Part shown: one piece after another, positions 37,551-51,645 of the stretch
Numbering within the stretch: the stretch's first letter is position 1
Layout of the letters: every line of letters starts with the position of its first letter
NCBI RefSeq assembly: GCF_020520425.1
Contig: NC_079491.1
Coordinates: 8,977,143 to 9,041,142 of the forward strand
DNA length: 64,000 nt
Reading direction: 5' to 3'
Source of the DNA: Spinacia oleracea
Taxonomy: Eukaryota > Streptophyta > Magnoliopsida > Caryophyllales > Amaranthaceae
Notes under the pieces: model-generated
What the model saw: the letters and a program-made list of their open reading frames with translations, nothing else
What the model was told of the DNA's origin: nothing
Databases searched by the model: none
Position numbers and translations under genes: made by a program

Positions 37551-38928
37551 TGTTAGGTTATGATTCATATGACAGTTCATAAATCATGCGGAAAAACCAT
37601 AAAGCCAGGAAACATATTATTTACACATAATCATTTAGCATAGTTTAGATGCATACTCTTTGTTGCGTGCCTTCCCTAGCTGCGCCCGAACCGAACAAGA
37701 ACAAGTCTTTAGGACTCCAAGTGTCGTCCCTCCGTAGATAGTCCACAACACGTCCGGATCCGCCTTAAGATTGACCAACTAGAATCGCCCTTAAGGTTCT
37801 AATATTTTCGGTTAGGTAGGCAAGAATATTGGCTGATTTTTCTGCTTAAAAATCTTAGTTTTGAATACTTAAAACTTGTGTATAAATAATGACCCCTAGG
37901 CCTTTATTTATAGAGTTATGGAAAAGGAATCGTAATCCTAGTAGGATACGAATTAATTGAAATTAGAATCCTACATGAATTCTATTTAATTAATTTATCC
38001 AATTAGGAATAGGAATTTAATCATACACTAACTCTTGTAGATTTAGGAATCACGCATGAGCAGAAACTCACACACACACGGCAGCCACAAGGGCTGCCCA
38101 TGCGCGTGCGAGCAGCAGCCCACGCAGCGCGGCCCACGCATCCGTGGCCTTGGCGCGCGCTGGGCCTGCCTTGCGGTAGGCCTGGGCGCTGCCTTGGCTG
38201 GGCTTGTGGCGCGCGTGCTTGCTGGGCGATGGCCCGGCTTCGTGCTGGGCCTTCGTCCGGCAGGCCTCGTCCGATGCTAATTCGTACAATACGCTTCCGA
38301 TTAAATTTCCAGTTCCGGAATTTATTTCCGATACGAACAATATTTAATATTTCCGATTCCGGAATTAATTTCCGTTTCGAACAAATATTTAATATTTCCG
38401 TTTCCGGAATTATTTTCCGATTCCGGTAATATTTCCGATTCTGACAATATTTCCGTTTCCGGCAATATTTCCGATTCTGGTAATATTTCCATTTCCAATA
38501 ATATTTTCCGATACGTACCATGTTTCCGTTTCCGGCAACATCTACGACTTGGATAATATTCATATTTCCGATACGATCCATATTTCCGTTTCCGGCAATA
38601 TCATCGTTTCCGGAGTATTCATTTCTTGCCTGTGACGATCTTAGCTCCCACTGAAACCAAGATCCGTCGGTTCCGAATATTCATAGATGGAGTATTTAAT
38701 GCCATTAAATACTTGATCCGTTTACGTACTATTTGTGTGACCCTACGGGTTCAGTCAAGAGTAAGCTGTGGATTAATATCATTAATTCCACTTGAACTGA
38801 AGCGGCCTCTAGCTAGGCATTCAGCTCACTTGATCTCACTGAATTATTAACTTGTTAATTAATACTGAACCGCATTTATTAGACTTAACATAGAATGCAT
38901 ACTTGGACCAAGGGCATTATTTCCTTCA
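37551..38928 (-). repeat. Right (5') LTR of the nested element
   Basis: 1378 bp, four differences from the left LTR. The inner edge meets the tRNA-Met-like primer site. As the 5' LTR in minus orientation it should hold the promoter, although it is not shown which TATA-like word is used. Confidence 0.95.
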
Positions 38929-40750
38929 GGAATTTCATTCTGAATCTTTTCCCCCTCCCTCCTCTCATACTCATTCTCCTTCTATTCAACCACATACTAC
39001 CCCAGTTCAAGTTTTCACACCTGTCAGACGGTCTACAAGGCTAAGCAGGCCTCCAGGTTACTTAGACGCTTACCAATGCAATTATTCAGCTGTTGATTGT
39101 ACTTCTCCTGCACATTGGTGTAATCTGATTTCATTTAATCATATTCCTGAGATTTTTCAAGCCTTTATTTCTCAACTTAGCACAACAGTTGAGCCGACAT
39201 CTTATTCTGAAGCTTCTATTGATACTAATTGGGTTCAAGCTATGGAAAATGAATTAGCAGCTCTAGAGAAAAATGACACTTGGGATATTGTTCCATTACC
39301 TAAGGGTAAGAAACCAATTGGGTCCAAATGGATTTACAGAATCAAGAAGCATTATGATGGAAGCCTAGAAAGGTACAAGGCTAGGTTGGTAGCGAAGGGA
39401 TTCACTAAAAAATTTGGTATTGACTACCAAGAAACTTTCTCTCCAGTTGTCAAAATGACAACTATCAGATGCATTTTGTCTCTCGCAGCAAATAGGGGTT
39501 GGGACTTGTACCAACTAGACATCAACAACGGTTTCCTTCATGGAGAGCTTCACGAAGAAGTGTACATGAAGATCCCAGAAGGTGTTTCTCATGAAGAAGG
39601 GCATGTTTTTAAGCTTAAAAAGTCCCTATATGGCCTAAAGCAAGCTAGTAGACAATGGTTTTCTAGGCTTCATGCTGAGTTGAAACTAAAAGGCTTCACA
39701 CAGTCAAAGAATGACTATCCTCTTTTCTTGAAGAAAGAAGGTGCACATGAAACAGTTGTGGCTGTGTATGTTGATGACATTATTGTCACGGGAAACGATC
39801 TTGATGCAATCACTAAGTTAAAGCAGCACATGCATAAGGTTTTTAGCATAAAAGACCTGGGAAAACTTCATTATTTCCTAGGGATTGATGTTAGCTATTC
39901 TGCCCAGGGCATCATTCTGCCCAGGGCATCATTCTCACTCAACACAAGTTTACAAAAGAGTTACTTCAAGATTGTGATTTTGATGTTACAAAGCCTGTCT
40001 CAACTCCATTGCCTTTGAACCTTAAGTTGGTTGCTGATGAAGGTGCTTTGTACTCTGCACCAGACCAATATAGATGCATTGTTGGGAAACTTAACTTCCT
40101 TACCCACACAAGACCTGACTTGGCTTTTACAGTTCAAAGTCTCGGTCAGTTTATGCACGCACCTAGAGTATCTCATGTTCAAGCTCTTCATCATACTTTA
40201 AGTTACATTGCTGGTACCATTGGACAGGGAATCATCCTCAAAGCAGCAGATAAACTAACCTTACAAGCCTATTCTGATTCAGTCTGGGCGTCCTGTGCAG
40301 ATAGCAGAAAATCGGTTACTGGTTATGTGTTGTTACTTGGTCAATCTCCGATCAGCTGGAAATCTAAAAAGCAAAGTACTCTCTCTAAAAGTTCTTCTGA
40401 AGCTGAATACAAAGCGATGTCTCACGCATCATCAGAGATTACTTGGGTGGTCAGACTTCTAGAAGAACTTGGCATGTCCGATTTGAAGCCTGTTACTCTT
40501 CATTGTGACAACCAGTCAGCGCTATATATTGCGAAAAACCCGGTATTTCATGAACGCTCAAAGCGTATCGAGATTGATTGCCACTTTACCAGAGATAAAG
40601 TACTTGAAGGTTTGATCCAACTAACTTATCTTCCTACTCAATCGCAACTTGCTGATCTGTTTACCAAAGTGCTGCCAAGACTTCAGCATCGATACTTGCT
40701 TTCCAAACTAGGAATAACTGATTCTCAGTCATCTCCTAGTTTGAGGGGGA

Positions 40751-40987
40751 TGTTAGTGAGTGAATTCCAGCTGGAACCTAGTTGTCATAAGTTGACAACA
40801 CAACTTAAGTCATAATTAATTTGTAATTGCTTTTTAGCATTTTTGTCTTATGCATATTAATGCATATGGGATTGCTACCAGCATTAGTATTGGACATCCC
40901 TTGTAAAAGAAACACTTTTTTCATTTCAAGAAATAAGATTGCTCTTATTTTCCCCTTTACCAAAAGCTAAGCCCTACGCTGATTTCA
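40751..40987 (+). repeat. 3' LTR of the older Copia element (end uncertain)
   Basis: It begins TGTTAGTGAG directly after the purine tract. It contains 'agaaataagattgctcttattt', typical of the region near a Copia LTR polyadenylation site, and could end at 'ctgatttca' near 40987. There is no second LTR for comparison, so the right end is a guess. Confidence 0.55.
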
Positions 40988-41177
40988 TCTCAAATCCTAA
41001 ATCTTTTAACATGAAAAGATCAAAGTTGACAAACGTGTTAAACGCTTGTGTAGAAATGAAAATAATAATAAAAAAAGCTGAGAAAGTATTCTATTGCAAA
41101 AATTGATGTAAATGATCTTAATTGTGGATACCTTTCTTTAAATAGACTCACCTATTAATTAACTCATGCTTCAAAAT

Positions 41178-41410
41178 ATGGTTTATGCACTCGGATGTAC
41201 AATGTTTACTGTGCACCATATTTTTAAATGAGCATATAGTTCAAATACAAAGAACTATATTGTTCATACCCAAAGAACATATAGCAAATGAACATATAGT
41301 TCAAATATTCTACTTGTACATGTACATTAAAATCATTCTTCATGTTCATTAGATTCTTAATGAATGTTGGTGCACAAATGAGCATTCTGCACCCGGGTGT
41401 ATAATCCAAA
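41178..41410. mobile_element. Inverted-repeat MITE with GTGCACC-type ends
   Basis: Left 'ggtttatgcactcggatg' and inverted right 'ttggattatacacccgggtg' pair loosely. Both ends have 'gtgcacca' blocks. The interior is rich in 'gaacatatag'. It resembles 3951-4200. It lies about 0.7 kb past the S6K stop codon. Confidence 0.5.
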
Positions 41411-42071
41411 TTGCGAAATTCTTGCCTCAACCTATCTGGCAATAAATTCCGGCTATCCCCACATCGGCAGGCACAACCTATGCCAGTCCGGCCATCAATC
41501 TAGTGAACCAAAATGGTGTTTGGTTTGTGCTCTTTCTGTGTAGGCACCAAACCATCTACCCAAGTTACACCACCATTCAAGACCAAGTTTCTACACTTCA
41601 TATTGCATAATACTATTATTATCCAGAAATCAGATATTAAGCAAAAATTAAAATAGCCATTTCGGATACTAGGCCTCATACATCTGAAAGAATAATGATG
41701 AGAATTTCAATAATTTCTGTGTATATTCTTCAAAACCGTCTTTTTCTCTATTCTGAACTGGTTAGAGATAAAGTTTACATGCATAATTAACCTCCCTCGT
41801 CTTCCGACCTTTGCCAATGGCAGGATACAATCCTCCAAAGTTCGTATCCATTATTGACAAAATTTACAGTCTGTTTCAGTAGTGTTTCACCACCTTTGTC
41901 GACTGTAAAAATAGACCGCAATTTTCTCCTATTGCTATTATAGTACAATTATCACAATATCTGCATTCCATCCAGTGAGAATCTCCTCTCTTCTTTGTTA
42001 ACTGTTGTGAGTTTGTCCTGCCATTTCCAACCTCGAGTTTATGTGGGCAAGGAATCATGTTCTTTGCTGTA

Positions 42072-45489
<3,418 letters not shown>

Positions 45490-46799
45490 ATTTGTTGTTG
45501 GGTTAGAATTAAATACAAAACAAAATTGAGAAATTGAATGATTTGGGATGGGGAAAATCGATAGAATTGTGGGTTTGAAAATTGGTGAAGTCAGCCAAAA
45601 AAAATTGGATTGTTTCTGGCTGACGGGAATGAATGCAGGTTACATCTTACAGTGCGAGGGAAAGAGGAGAGTGTGGGGAAGAAGACAGCCGCAAAAGATA
45701 CACTAACTGTAACAGCTTTCAATTATTGTGACTTGGGGAATGTATCATGAATTTATGAGTGATGGAGGAGAGAGAAAAGGGAGTATTGTTTGTAAAATTG
45801 TGAATAAAAAGGTCATAAGTTCATAACTTGAAGACGAGATTAAGGTGAGATTCCGTATAGATAAATTGCAATTAGGTTATGTCAATAAATTCTAATCAAT
45901 TTGTATAAGTTTATTTTTTAAAGTTTACTCCGTTCTTGAATATTAATCCCTTTTGGAATCTTGACACTATTTACAATTGAAAAGAACTAATTTATTTCCA
46001 ATATGTACGTCAAAACATGTTCATGTGAGATCTTATTTTGTTCGTCTATGTAGTTTAACAATATCAATTTTTATATTTTTCTAACATATGTATTTGGAAA
46101 TATTTACGTTTAAATATTGAGTTGAAACGAGTTGAAAAGTAAAAAGTGACTAATATTTTTTTGGTTCTACTACGAGGAGTTCCCACCGCCATTGGCGAGG
46201 TAATCTCCCGTGGGAGTTTGCATGGGTACCTCGATGGGCCCAAATTTTTGGCTGCATGCATAGGTATACCTATGCATGCAATTCTGCATGCATATGAGCT
46301 ACAAATATTTCGTTTTAGCAGTTTTGTGTGATTTCTCCTTTCTTTTTTTAGTCCATTATTCTGTGTCCTCTTTTTTTTTTTTTTTTTTGAATTTTTCTTT
46401 TAAAAAAACTTTTTTTATCACACTTGTTTTCCTAAAAAAAAATTTGAACATTTGAGTAAGATACAAGAAGCACACATAAAAAACACACAAATGAACATTC
46501 ATGTTTAAAAAATGAACATTTCATTTATTTACTTCTACTTCCAATTTTCTCTTTCTATATGCTTCTAATTTTTCTGCTTCCTTCCTTTCGGCTTTCACTT
46601 TTTATGTACATCGGTCTCTTTTCTCTTTCTATCTGCGACCTTATTTCCAGATTCTTTTCTTGTTGCTTCTGCCTTCAATTCTTCTTCAATTCTTACAACA
46701 TCTCTTCATACCATATCTTCCATTTCTAAATCAATTTTTTTTTCTTTCGTTGCCGCATTCTTATTAACATTTACCTTCCTGCAAGAAAATCATAATGTT

Positions 46800-48310
46800 T
46801 TTAGTTGAACATTATTCTGTTTAAGGTGAATATAAGACTTGAGAAACTGAACATCACACAAAAGTGTTTCTTATTTATGAATATATCATAGTTTTATAAG
46901 TTGAATTTAGTTGAACATGATTCTTTATAAATTGAACATGAGACTTGAGAAACTGAACATCACACAAAAATGTTCTTATTTGTGAACTATCATCTTCTAT
47001 AAGTTGAACATGATGAATTATAAACTGAACATGGAAATTTTTAGACAATGCCACTTTTGATCTTTTAGTAAAGAATAATGAACATCTGCTTATAAAATCT
47101 GAACATTATTAAAGAATACTGAGCGCTTACATAAAAAATGCTTTTGAAAATATCATACTAGTTTTATAGGTTAAATTTAGTTGTACATAATTCTTTATAA
47201 GTTGAACATGAGACTTAAGAAACTGAACATCACACAAAAATATTGAACATATATTAATTTTATAAGTTAAATTTAGTTGAACATGATTTTGTGTAAATAA
47301 AACCTGATTCTTTATGAATTGAACACGACAGTTGAAAAACTGAACATCGCACAAAAGTGTTATTATTTGTGAACATCATCTTTTATAAGTTAAAGATGAT
47401 AAATTATAAATTGAACACAACAAACTCATATTTAATATTCAGCAATAATTACCACAAGTACAACCACCAATAACAACAATCCTAACAAACTCATACTTAA
47501 TTCTTTATAAGTTGAACATGAGACTTGAGAAACTGAATATCACACAACAGTATAGAAAATATATTAGTAAGTATTGAACATATCGTTTTATTAGTTGAAC
47601 ATGATTCTTTATAGGTTGAACAAGAGAGTTAAAAAACTGAACATCACTCAAAAGTGTTATTATTTATTTCATCGACAATATTAATTTGAACATGAAAATT
47701 TTAAATCAAATAAGATCTTAATTTGAAGAGTTAGCGATTAGCAGCATTCAATCGACAGTGTACAGAAAGCTATCTGCTCATTAAGTGCATTTCCCAGGCT
47801 ATCAATAGATCAATAATATATCTATATGATTGTCACCACAAGCAAGGAGATGAAAGATACTGGAAACTAACAGGAATAGACCAAACCTAACTAAAATTAC
47901 CCTCGAAAAATCAAATCAGAATTTATAAAAATAAGAGCTTAATTTAATCTTTAAAGGTTAAAATTGGGAGCAAGAGAATTACGCAAAAAAACAGCAACGA
48001 TGACGATCGAAGAACTATTCGGTATCATATTTTGCGTAAAATTGAACATGATTCTTTATAAGTTGAACACGAGAGTTGAAAAACTGAACATCACACAAAA
48101 ATGTTATTATTTGTGAACATGACTTTTATAAGTTGAATTTAGTCGAACGTGATTCTTTATAAGTTGAACACGAGAGTTGAGAAACTGAACATAACACAAA
48201 AATATTGAACATATATTAATTTTACAATTTGAATTTATTTGAACATGATTCTTTATAAGTTGAACATAAGTTCTGAGAAATTGAACATCACACAAAAAAG
48301 GTTCTTATTC
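46800..48310. repeat. Diverged array of 'GAACATGATTCTTTATAAGTTG' type units
   Basis: At least eight copies of a compound unit with the order 'gaacatgattctttata', 'gttgaacatgagacttgag', 'aaactgaacatcacacaaaa' and 'ttatttgtgaac'. Copies are recognisable near 46815, 46910, 47180, 47310, 47505, 47590, 48045, 48140 and 48240. Spacing is irregular and the units are diverged, so the array is old or rearranged. Stop codons occur throughout; it is not coding. Confidence 0.7.
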
Positions 48311-48851
48311 GTGAACATTAACCGGGATATATTATGTTATTGTAACATTTGTTAATATCAAAATTCATAGAGTACATGACAATTACCATTCAACAATTTC
48401 TGACAGGCACAAACCATAAAAAAGGACAATCCACATTTTTTTTCTTCTATTAGCCACATTACAATAGTAATGAAAAGGAAATGAAAACACAAAGGGATGA
48501 AATGTACCATGTGTACTTGAGCACGAACCATAAAGCAACTGAACACAAAATTAGATCATTGCATCCTCTGCATCATCTTTTTTGGCTTCTTTACAAAACT
48601 AAAATTGTGCTTCCTGAGGTAATTCACGCATCTATGAGATTTATAAATCGCCGACGATGAATCAGCTCCAGAAGCTCAAGAACATCTGACCTAAATCAAT
48701 ATCAAATCATATTCGTTAGCTCAGCTCCGTCAATCTCGTGTTCCTTGCTCTCTGAAAAGATCGAGAGAGCAACAAATGTTCTAACCGGAACGGAAGAGAT
48801 CCAAACTCCGACAAATAATTACAAAAACCACTAATTAATTTTAGCAAAAAC

Positions 48852-49103
48852 TCAACAAATTGCAATCGCAGTTTCGGAGAAGGAGAGAGAAAGAGAGATT
48901 ACAGATGAGGAGGATGAGCTAGCTGCGAGTGCGACCACGGTGAAGGAGGCGAGAAGGACGAGGAGCGAAAAAGGAAAGGACGAAGAAACATAGAAACATA
49001 ACGCCGACGATGGAGGTAATTGCTGGGAGAAACCACCGAGAAAATCAATGTAGCTGATGATATTATGATGGAGGTGGTGGTGGCGCCGCCGGTGATTTGC
49101 CAT
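48852..49103 (-). other. Unassigned small open frame in the inner element
   Basis: An 83-codon frame with a His/Arg-rich start, a hydrophobic middle stretch (FPFSLLVLLASFTVVALAA) and a serine run. I recognise no family. It could be a fragment of a captured host gene with a signal or membrane segment, or chance. Its upstream flank (49105-49230) is GA-rich, as a transcribed leader might be. I do not call it a gene. Confidence 0.2.
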
Positions 49104-49442
49104 ATCAGTAAAAAAAATGGAGAAATAAAATGGAGTTAATGAGAGAGAAGATGGTGAGAGGTCAGAGGAGAGAGAAAATGGGTATATGCTGAATTTATGG
49201 GTGATATTATGATGGAGGTGGTCTTTAATCCAGAAACGACGTCGTTTTATCTAGTATGCACGCATAGATGCGTAGATAGGTATCTATATATTAATAATTC
49301 GATGGGCATCATCCCTCCCAGTTGAGATTTTTTCCATTCCCAAGGCTCGAACTCGAGACCTTTGTTAAGGAGCAAGAGACCCTTAACCACTCATGCCAAC
49401 CTCAATTGGTAAAGTGACTAATATTTAAGAACAGAGGGAGTA

Positions 49443-50412
49443 GTTAATTTCAATAAGAGCAAATAAATTTCAATTTTCAAACGGTAAAAAGAATTTGACA
49501 ATCCTAAAAACAAAAATATTGTCGTATTTTTTAGTGTGAAAGAGCTAGAAAAGCGATACTTTCGTATAAATTATCGACTGGTAAGGAGATAACTCTATTT
49601 AAAGACTTTTGTGTCATTTGCACGTTTGGGTCAAATTATGAGATAACTCTAATTTAAAGACTTTTGTATCATTTGCGTGCACAATAGACTAGAGAGGGGT
49701 TTGAGCATTTTATCCATAAAAAGAGTAAGGAATATACTTTACTTTGTAATGATCCTCTAGAGAGAAAGGTACAGAGTAATATACTTGGTAATCAACTTGA
49801 TACTTTTACAATATTTCCTTTAAAAGTTATTGGCCATTTATTCCCCTTTTTCTCTCACTCACATGCCATTAACGACCCTTAGAATTAACATACACCAAAA
49901 AATAGGCTCCGTTTTCGCTTGGTATCGTTTTTTATTTCCAATTTTATACTTTTTTACAAAACTAAAAACTAAAATATGAAAATCACAAAAATATTTTTTT
50001 AGTTTTTTGTTATCAGCTTTCAAAATCAACATGATTATTATAAGTTGACTATTTTTCAGTTCATGATTCAATCTAAATCATATGAATTTTAAAACCAAAA
50101 AACCAAAAATATGAAACTGATAGTGATGTCGAACGAGCCCTTAAATAAAATCCAAAACGGTAAAATCTTTAATGACATATACGAACAAATATATTCATGT
50201 AAATCTTACTAGATTTGTCTCAATTTATATTTTCAAGAGTATCAAGACATCTAACTTTTACTTCTATTTTAATGATTTAAAAAAAATAAAAATTGCCCAA
50301 AAATAAAAAATAAAAAATAAAAATTTGCCCCAAAAAATAAAAACAATTTGTTTTTGCCCCAAATAGAATTTTTCTTTTTGCCCCAAATCGATTTTTTTTT
50401 CCCCAAATCATT
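49443..50412. other. Intergenic with a possible MITE at 49904-50141
   Basis: The ends 'ggctccgttttcgcttgg' and the inverted 'gggctcgttcgacatc' at 49904-50141 loosely pair and enclose an AT-rich body. 50155-50280 contains 'cttactagatttgtctcaat', a Stowaway-like interior. No gene is visible. Confidence 0.4.
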
Positions 50413-50430
50413 TCCCCTACCTAGTGCGCT
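50413..50430 (+). pseudogene. 3' remnant of a tRNA-Arg-like copy
   Basis: 'cccctacctagtgcgc' resembles the T-stem and acceptor 3' end of a tRNA. It is followed by a T-rich terminator-like stretch and by sequence that recurs after the second copy at 50961-51020. This implies an old tandem duplication with a period of about 141 bp once the MITE is discounted. Confidence 0.55.
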
Positions 50431-50495
50431 TATTTCTTTTTTACCATTTCTTAATATTAATTATAAACATTACCAAATTTAACTTATCAACATCA

Positions 50496-50978
50496 GTGTC
50501 TGTAGCTCAATGGATAGAGCATTTGTTGCCAGAGCAGAAGGTCCTAGGTTCAACTAAAGATGGCTGTGGGCCGGCCCGAAGCCCGACCCGACCCGACCCG
50601 GCACGAAAAAAGCACGGCCCGACACGAGCACGCAAAAGGCACGGCCCGGTACGGGCACGAAATCGTGGGCCGTGGGCCGGGGCCTGTACCTTAATTTTTA
50701 GGAAAAAGCACGACAAAGCACGGCACGAATCGACCCGGCACGACAAAGCGCGTTAAATTTAGTCAAATTAGCCTTAGGAAAGGCGGCCCGGCACGAAAGC
50801 ACGTGGGCTTGGGTCGGGCCTTATTTTTAATTTTTCGGCCCGACCCGGCACGACACAAAACAACGTGGGCCTGGCGTGGGCCCGGCACGGTTAGGCCCAC
50901 AGCCCGTGGGCTCGGCACGAAGCACGGCCCGGCCCGGCCCACAGCCATCTTTAGGTTCAACCCCTACTACCTGACACG
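50496..50978 (+). pseudogene. tRNA-Arg-like pseudogene interrupted by a hAT MITE
   Basis: Left part 50496-50554: an acceptor-like GTGTCTG, D-arm 'tagctcaatggatagagca' (A box), a variant anticodon arm, and the T arm up to GGTTCAAC. Right part 50954-50978: GGTTCAACCCCTAC and an acceptor 3' end near CTGACACG, then oligo-T, a pol III stop. It matches plant tRNA-Arg(CCT) in layout by memory. The anticodon loop reads TGCCAGA: U33 is lost and the anticodon position reads CCA instead of CCT. A MITE sits in the B box, so it is non-functional. Confidence 0.75.
50555..50953. mobile_element. hAT-type MITE, 399 bp, in a tRNA B box
   Basis: The terminal inverted repeats are perfect over 20 bp (left TAAAGATGGCTGTGGGCCGG), flanked by the 8-bp duplication GGTTCAAC (50547-50554; 50954-50961). 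It is very rich in 'ggcccg' and 'gcacg' subterminal repeats, as in many plant hAT MITEs. It has no coding capacity. The open frames across it are low-complexity Arg/Pro/Gly products of the repeats. Confidence 0.85.
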
Positions 50979-51225
50979 CTTATTTTTTTTTACCATTTAT
51001 AAATAGTGATTATAAACCACTATCTCAGATAGCGGTTTACTTAAGTCAACCGTTACCTCAGATAGCGGTTTAGTGCCGGTTCGTTAAAAAAAATACCAGT
51101 TTTAATGCTGACGTGGACGATATGGTGGGAATTAAGTTAAAAAGTGGCGCATTTTGGGAATTTGACGTTCTTTAAACAATATTGAATGAAATCGCTCAGC
51201 ATAAAAGTCAAACTGATTACTAAAA

Positions 51226-51645
51226 TACAAACTTTTAGGAAAGACGGTCTAACGGTTAGACCACTTTTATGCATGCACTTTAACTAATTAGTTAACTGCT
51301 GAAACCAATTAGTTAAGTTTGAAATTCAATTAGTTAAGCAACAAAACCAGATAGTTATGCAACCGAACCTATTAGTTAAGCACTGAACCAATTAGTTAAA
51401 CAATAAAACTTACTAGTTAATCAATGAGATCAATTACTTAAGATTTTATGAATTTTAGTTATTAATAAGTTTGTTCGAAAATGATAACTATTCGACTCAT
51501 AAATTTAACTATTTATTTTTATACCTTAACTATTTTGTTATTTAATTAGTTATGATTTTATTACTTATAGTTATGTTTTACACTAGTTTAGTTAGTACCA
51601 AAAAAAGTGGTCTAACCGTTAGACGGTCTTACACAAAAGCTTTTG
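51226..51645. mobile_element. Mutator-like MITE, 420 bp
   Basis: The inverted repeats include 'gtctaacggttagaccac' at both ends and loosely extend about 12 bases outward. A 9-bp target duplication, TTACTAAAA, lies at 51217-51225 and 51646-51654, the size typical of Mutator. The interior is made of repeated 'aattagttaa' phrases. A partial relative lies at 6436-6640. Confidence 0.75.

Larger units (their letters stand above)
28371..38928 (-). mobile_element. Young nested Copia-type LTR element, coding-dead, 10.6 kb
   Basis: Two 1378-bp LTRs (28371-29748 and 37551-38928) begin TGTTAG and end TTCA in + orientation and differ at four positions. At common plant rates this suggests roughly 0.1-0.2 million years. 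It lies on the minus strand: the primer site TGGTATCACGAGCC is at 37536-37549, next to the right-hand (5') LTR, and a purine tract, AAGTGGGAGAC, at 29749-29759 abuts the left-hand (3') LTR. The 7.8-kb interior keeps only scraps of Copia pol, such as a KARLVAKGY reverse transcriptase patch at 32084-32296. It is heavily broken, too many times to count. Copia is inferred from that patch and the 5-bp target duplication. Recent movement therefore needed proteins supplied by a related intact copy. Confidence 0.88.
27380..40987 (+). mobile_element. Ty1/Copia fossil, 5'-truncated and split by a younger element
   Basis: On the + strand, 27.4-28.0 kb shows integrase features (a [12 protein letters not shown]-type block and an FWGE region). 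38.9-40.8 kb shows reverse transcriptase (YKARLVAKGF, YVDDIIV, a YGLKQ region) and RNase H (SSSEAEYKA, HCDNQSA), in the integrase-then-RT order of Copia elements. A purine tract, 'ttgaggggga', ends at 40750, just before the 3' LTR. No 5' LTR, primer site or gag is recognisable to the left. It is broken: the 5' part is missing, a few coding breaks exist, and a 10.6-kb element is inserted. It is older than that insert. Confidence 0.88.
46268..49275. mobile_element. 3.0-kb non-autonomous element inside the SINE
   Basis: ATAGGTAT is directly repeated at both edges (46260-46267; 49276-49283). The ends ('acctatgcatgcaattctgc', and inverted right 'ctacgcatctatgcgtgcat') are imperfect inverted repeats rich in TGCATGCA. 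An 8-bp (possibly 9-bp) duplication suggests hAT or Mutator-like. The left 1.9 kb holds the GAACAT-type repeats; the right 0.8 kb is less repetitive. No transposase is seen. Confidence 0.5.
46158..49410 (-). mobile_element. tRNA-derived SINE interrupted by a 3-kb element
   Basis: Read on the minus strand from 49410, the sequence has a tRNA-like pol III promoter: 'tggcatgagtgg' (A box) about 13 bases in, and GAGTTCGAGCC (B box) some 45 bases further on. The 3' part (46259 to 46158, minus) ends in an A run. A 15-bp target duplication, AAAGTGACTAATATT, flanks it (46143-46157; 49411-49425). The two SINE parts total about 240 bp once the inner element is discounted, a normal SINE size. It sits inside the Stowaway MITE. 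Confidence 0.8.
45928..49440. mobile_element. Stowaway MITE split by a 3.3-kb insertion
   Basis: The left arm begins 'ctccgttcttgaatattaat' at 45928 and the right arm ends with the inverse 'atatttaagaacagagggag' at 49440. TA flanks both sides (45926-45927; 49441-49442). The inner phrase 'gatcttattttgttcgtct' is Stowaway-like. The two arms are separated by the SINE described below. It starts about 440 bp upstream of the S6K start codon. Confidence 0.8.

Noticed and set aside
46800-48310. Possible CRISPR-like array
   Set aside because: This is a plant nuclear sequence; units are diverged, irregularly spaced and lack uniform unique spacers. It is an ordinary repeat array.
50424-50756. 110-codon frame running through the tRNA and the MITE
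   Set aside because: The coding impression comes from the tRNA sequence and from low-complexity GGCCCG repeats of the hAT MITE.
50496-50978. Intron-containing functional tRNA
   Set aside because: The interruption is in the T arm, not the anticodon loop where nuclear tRNA introns occur, and it has transposon ends and a target duplication.
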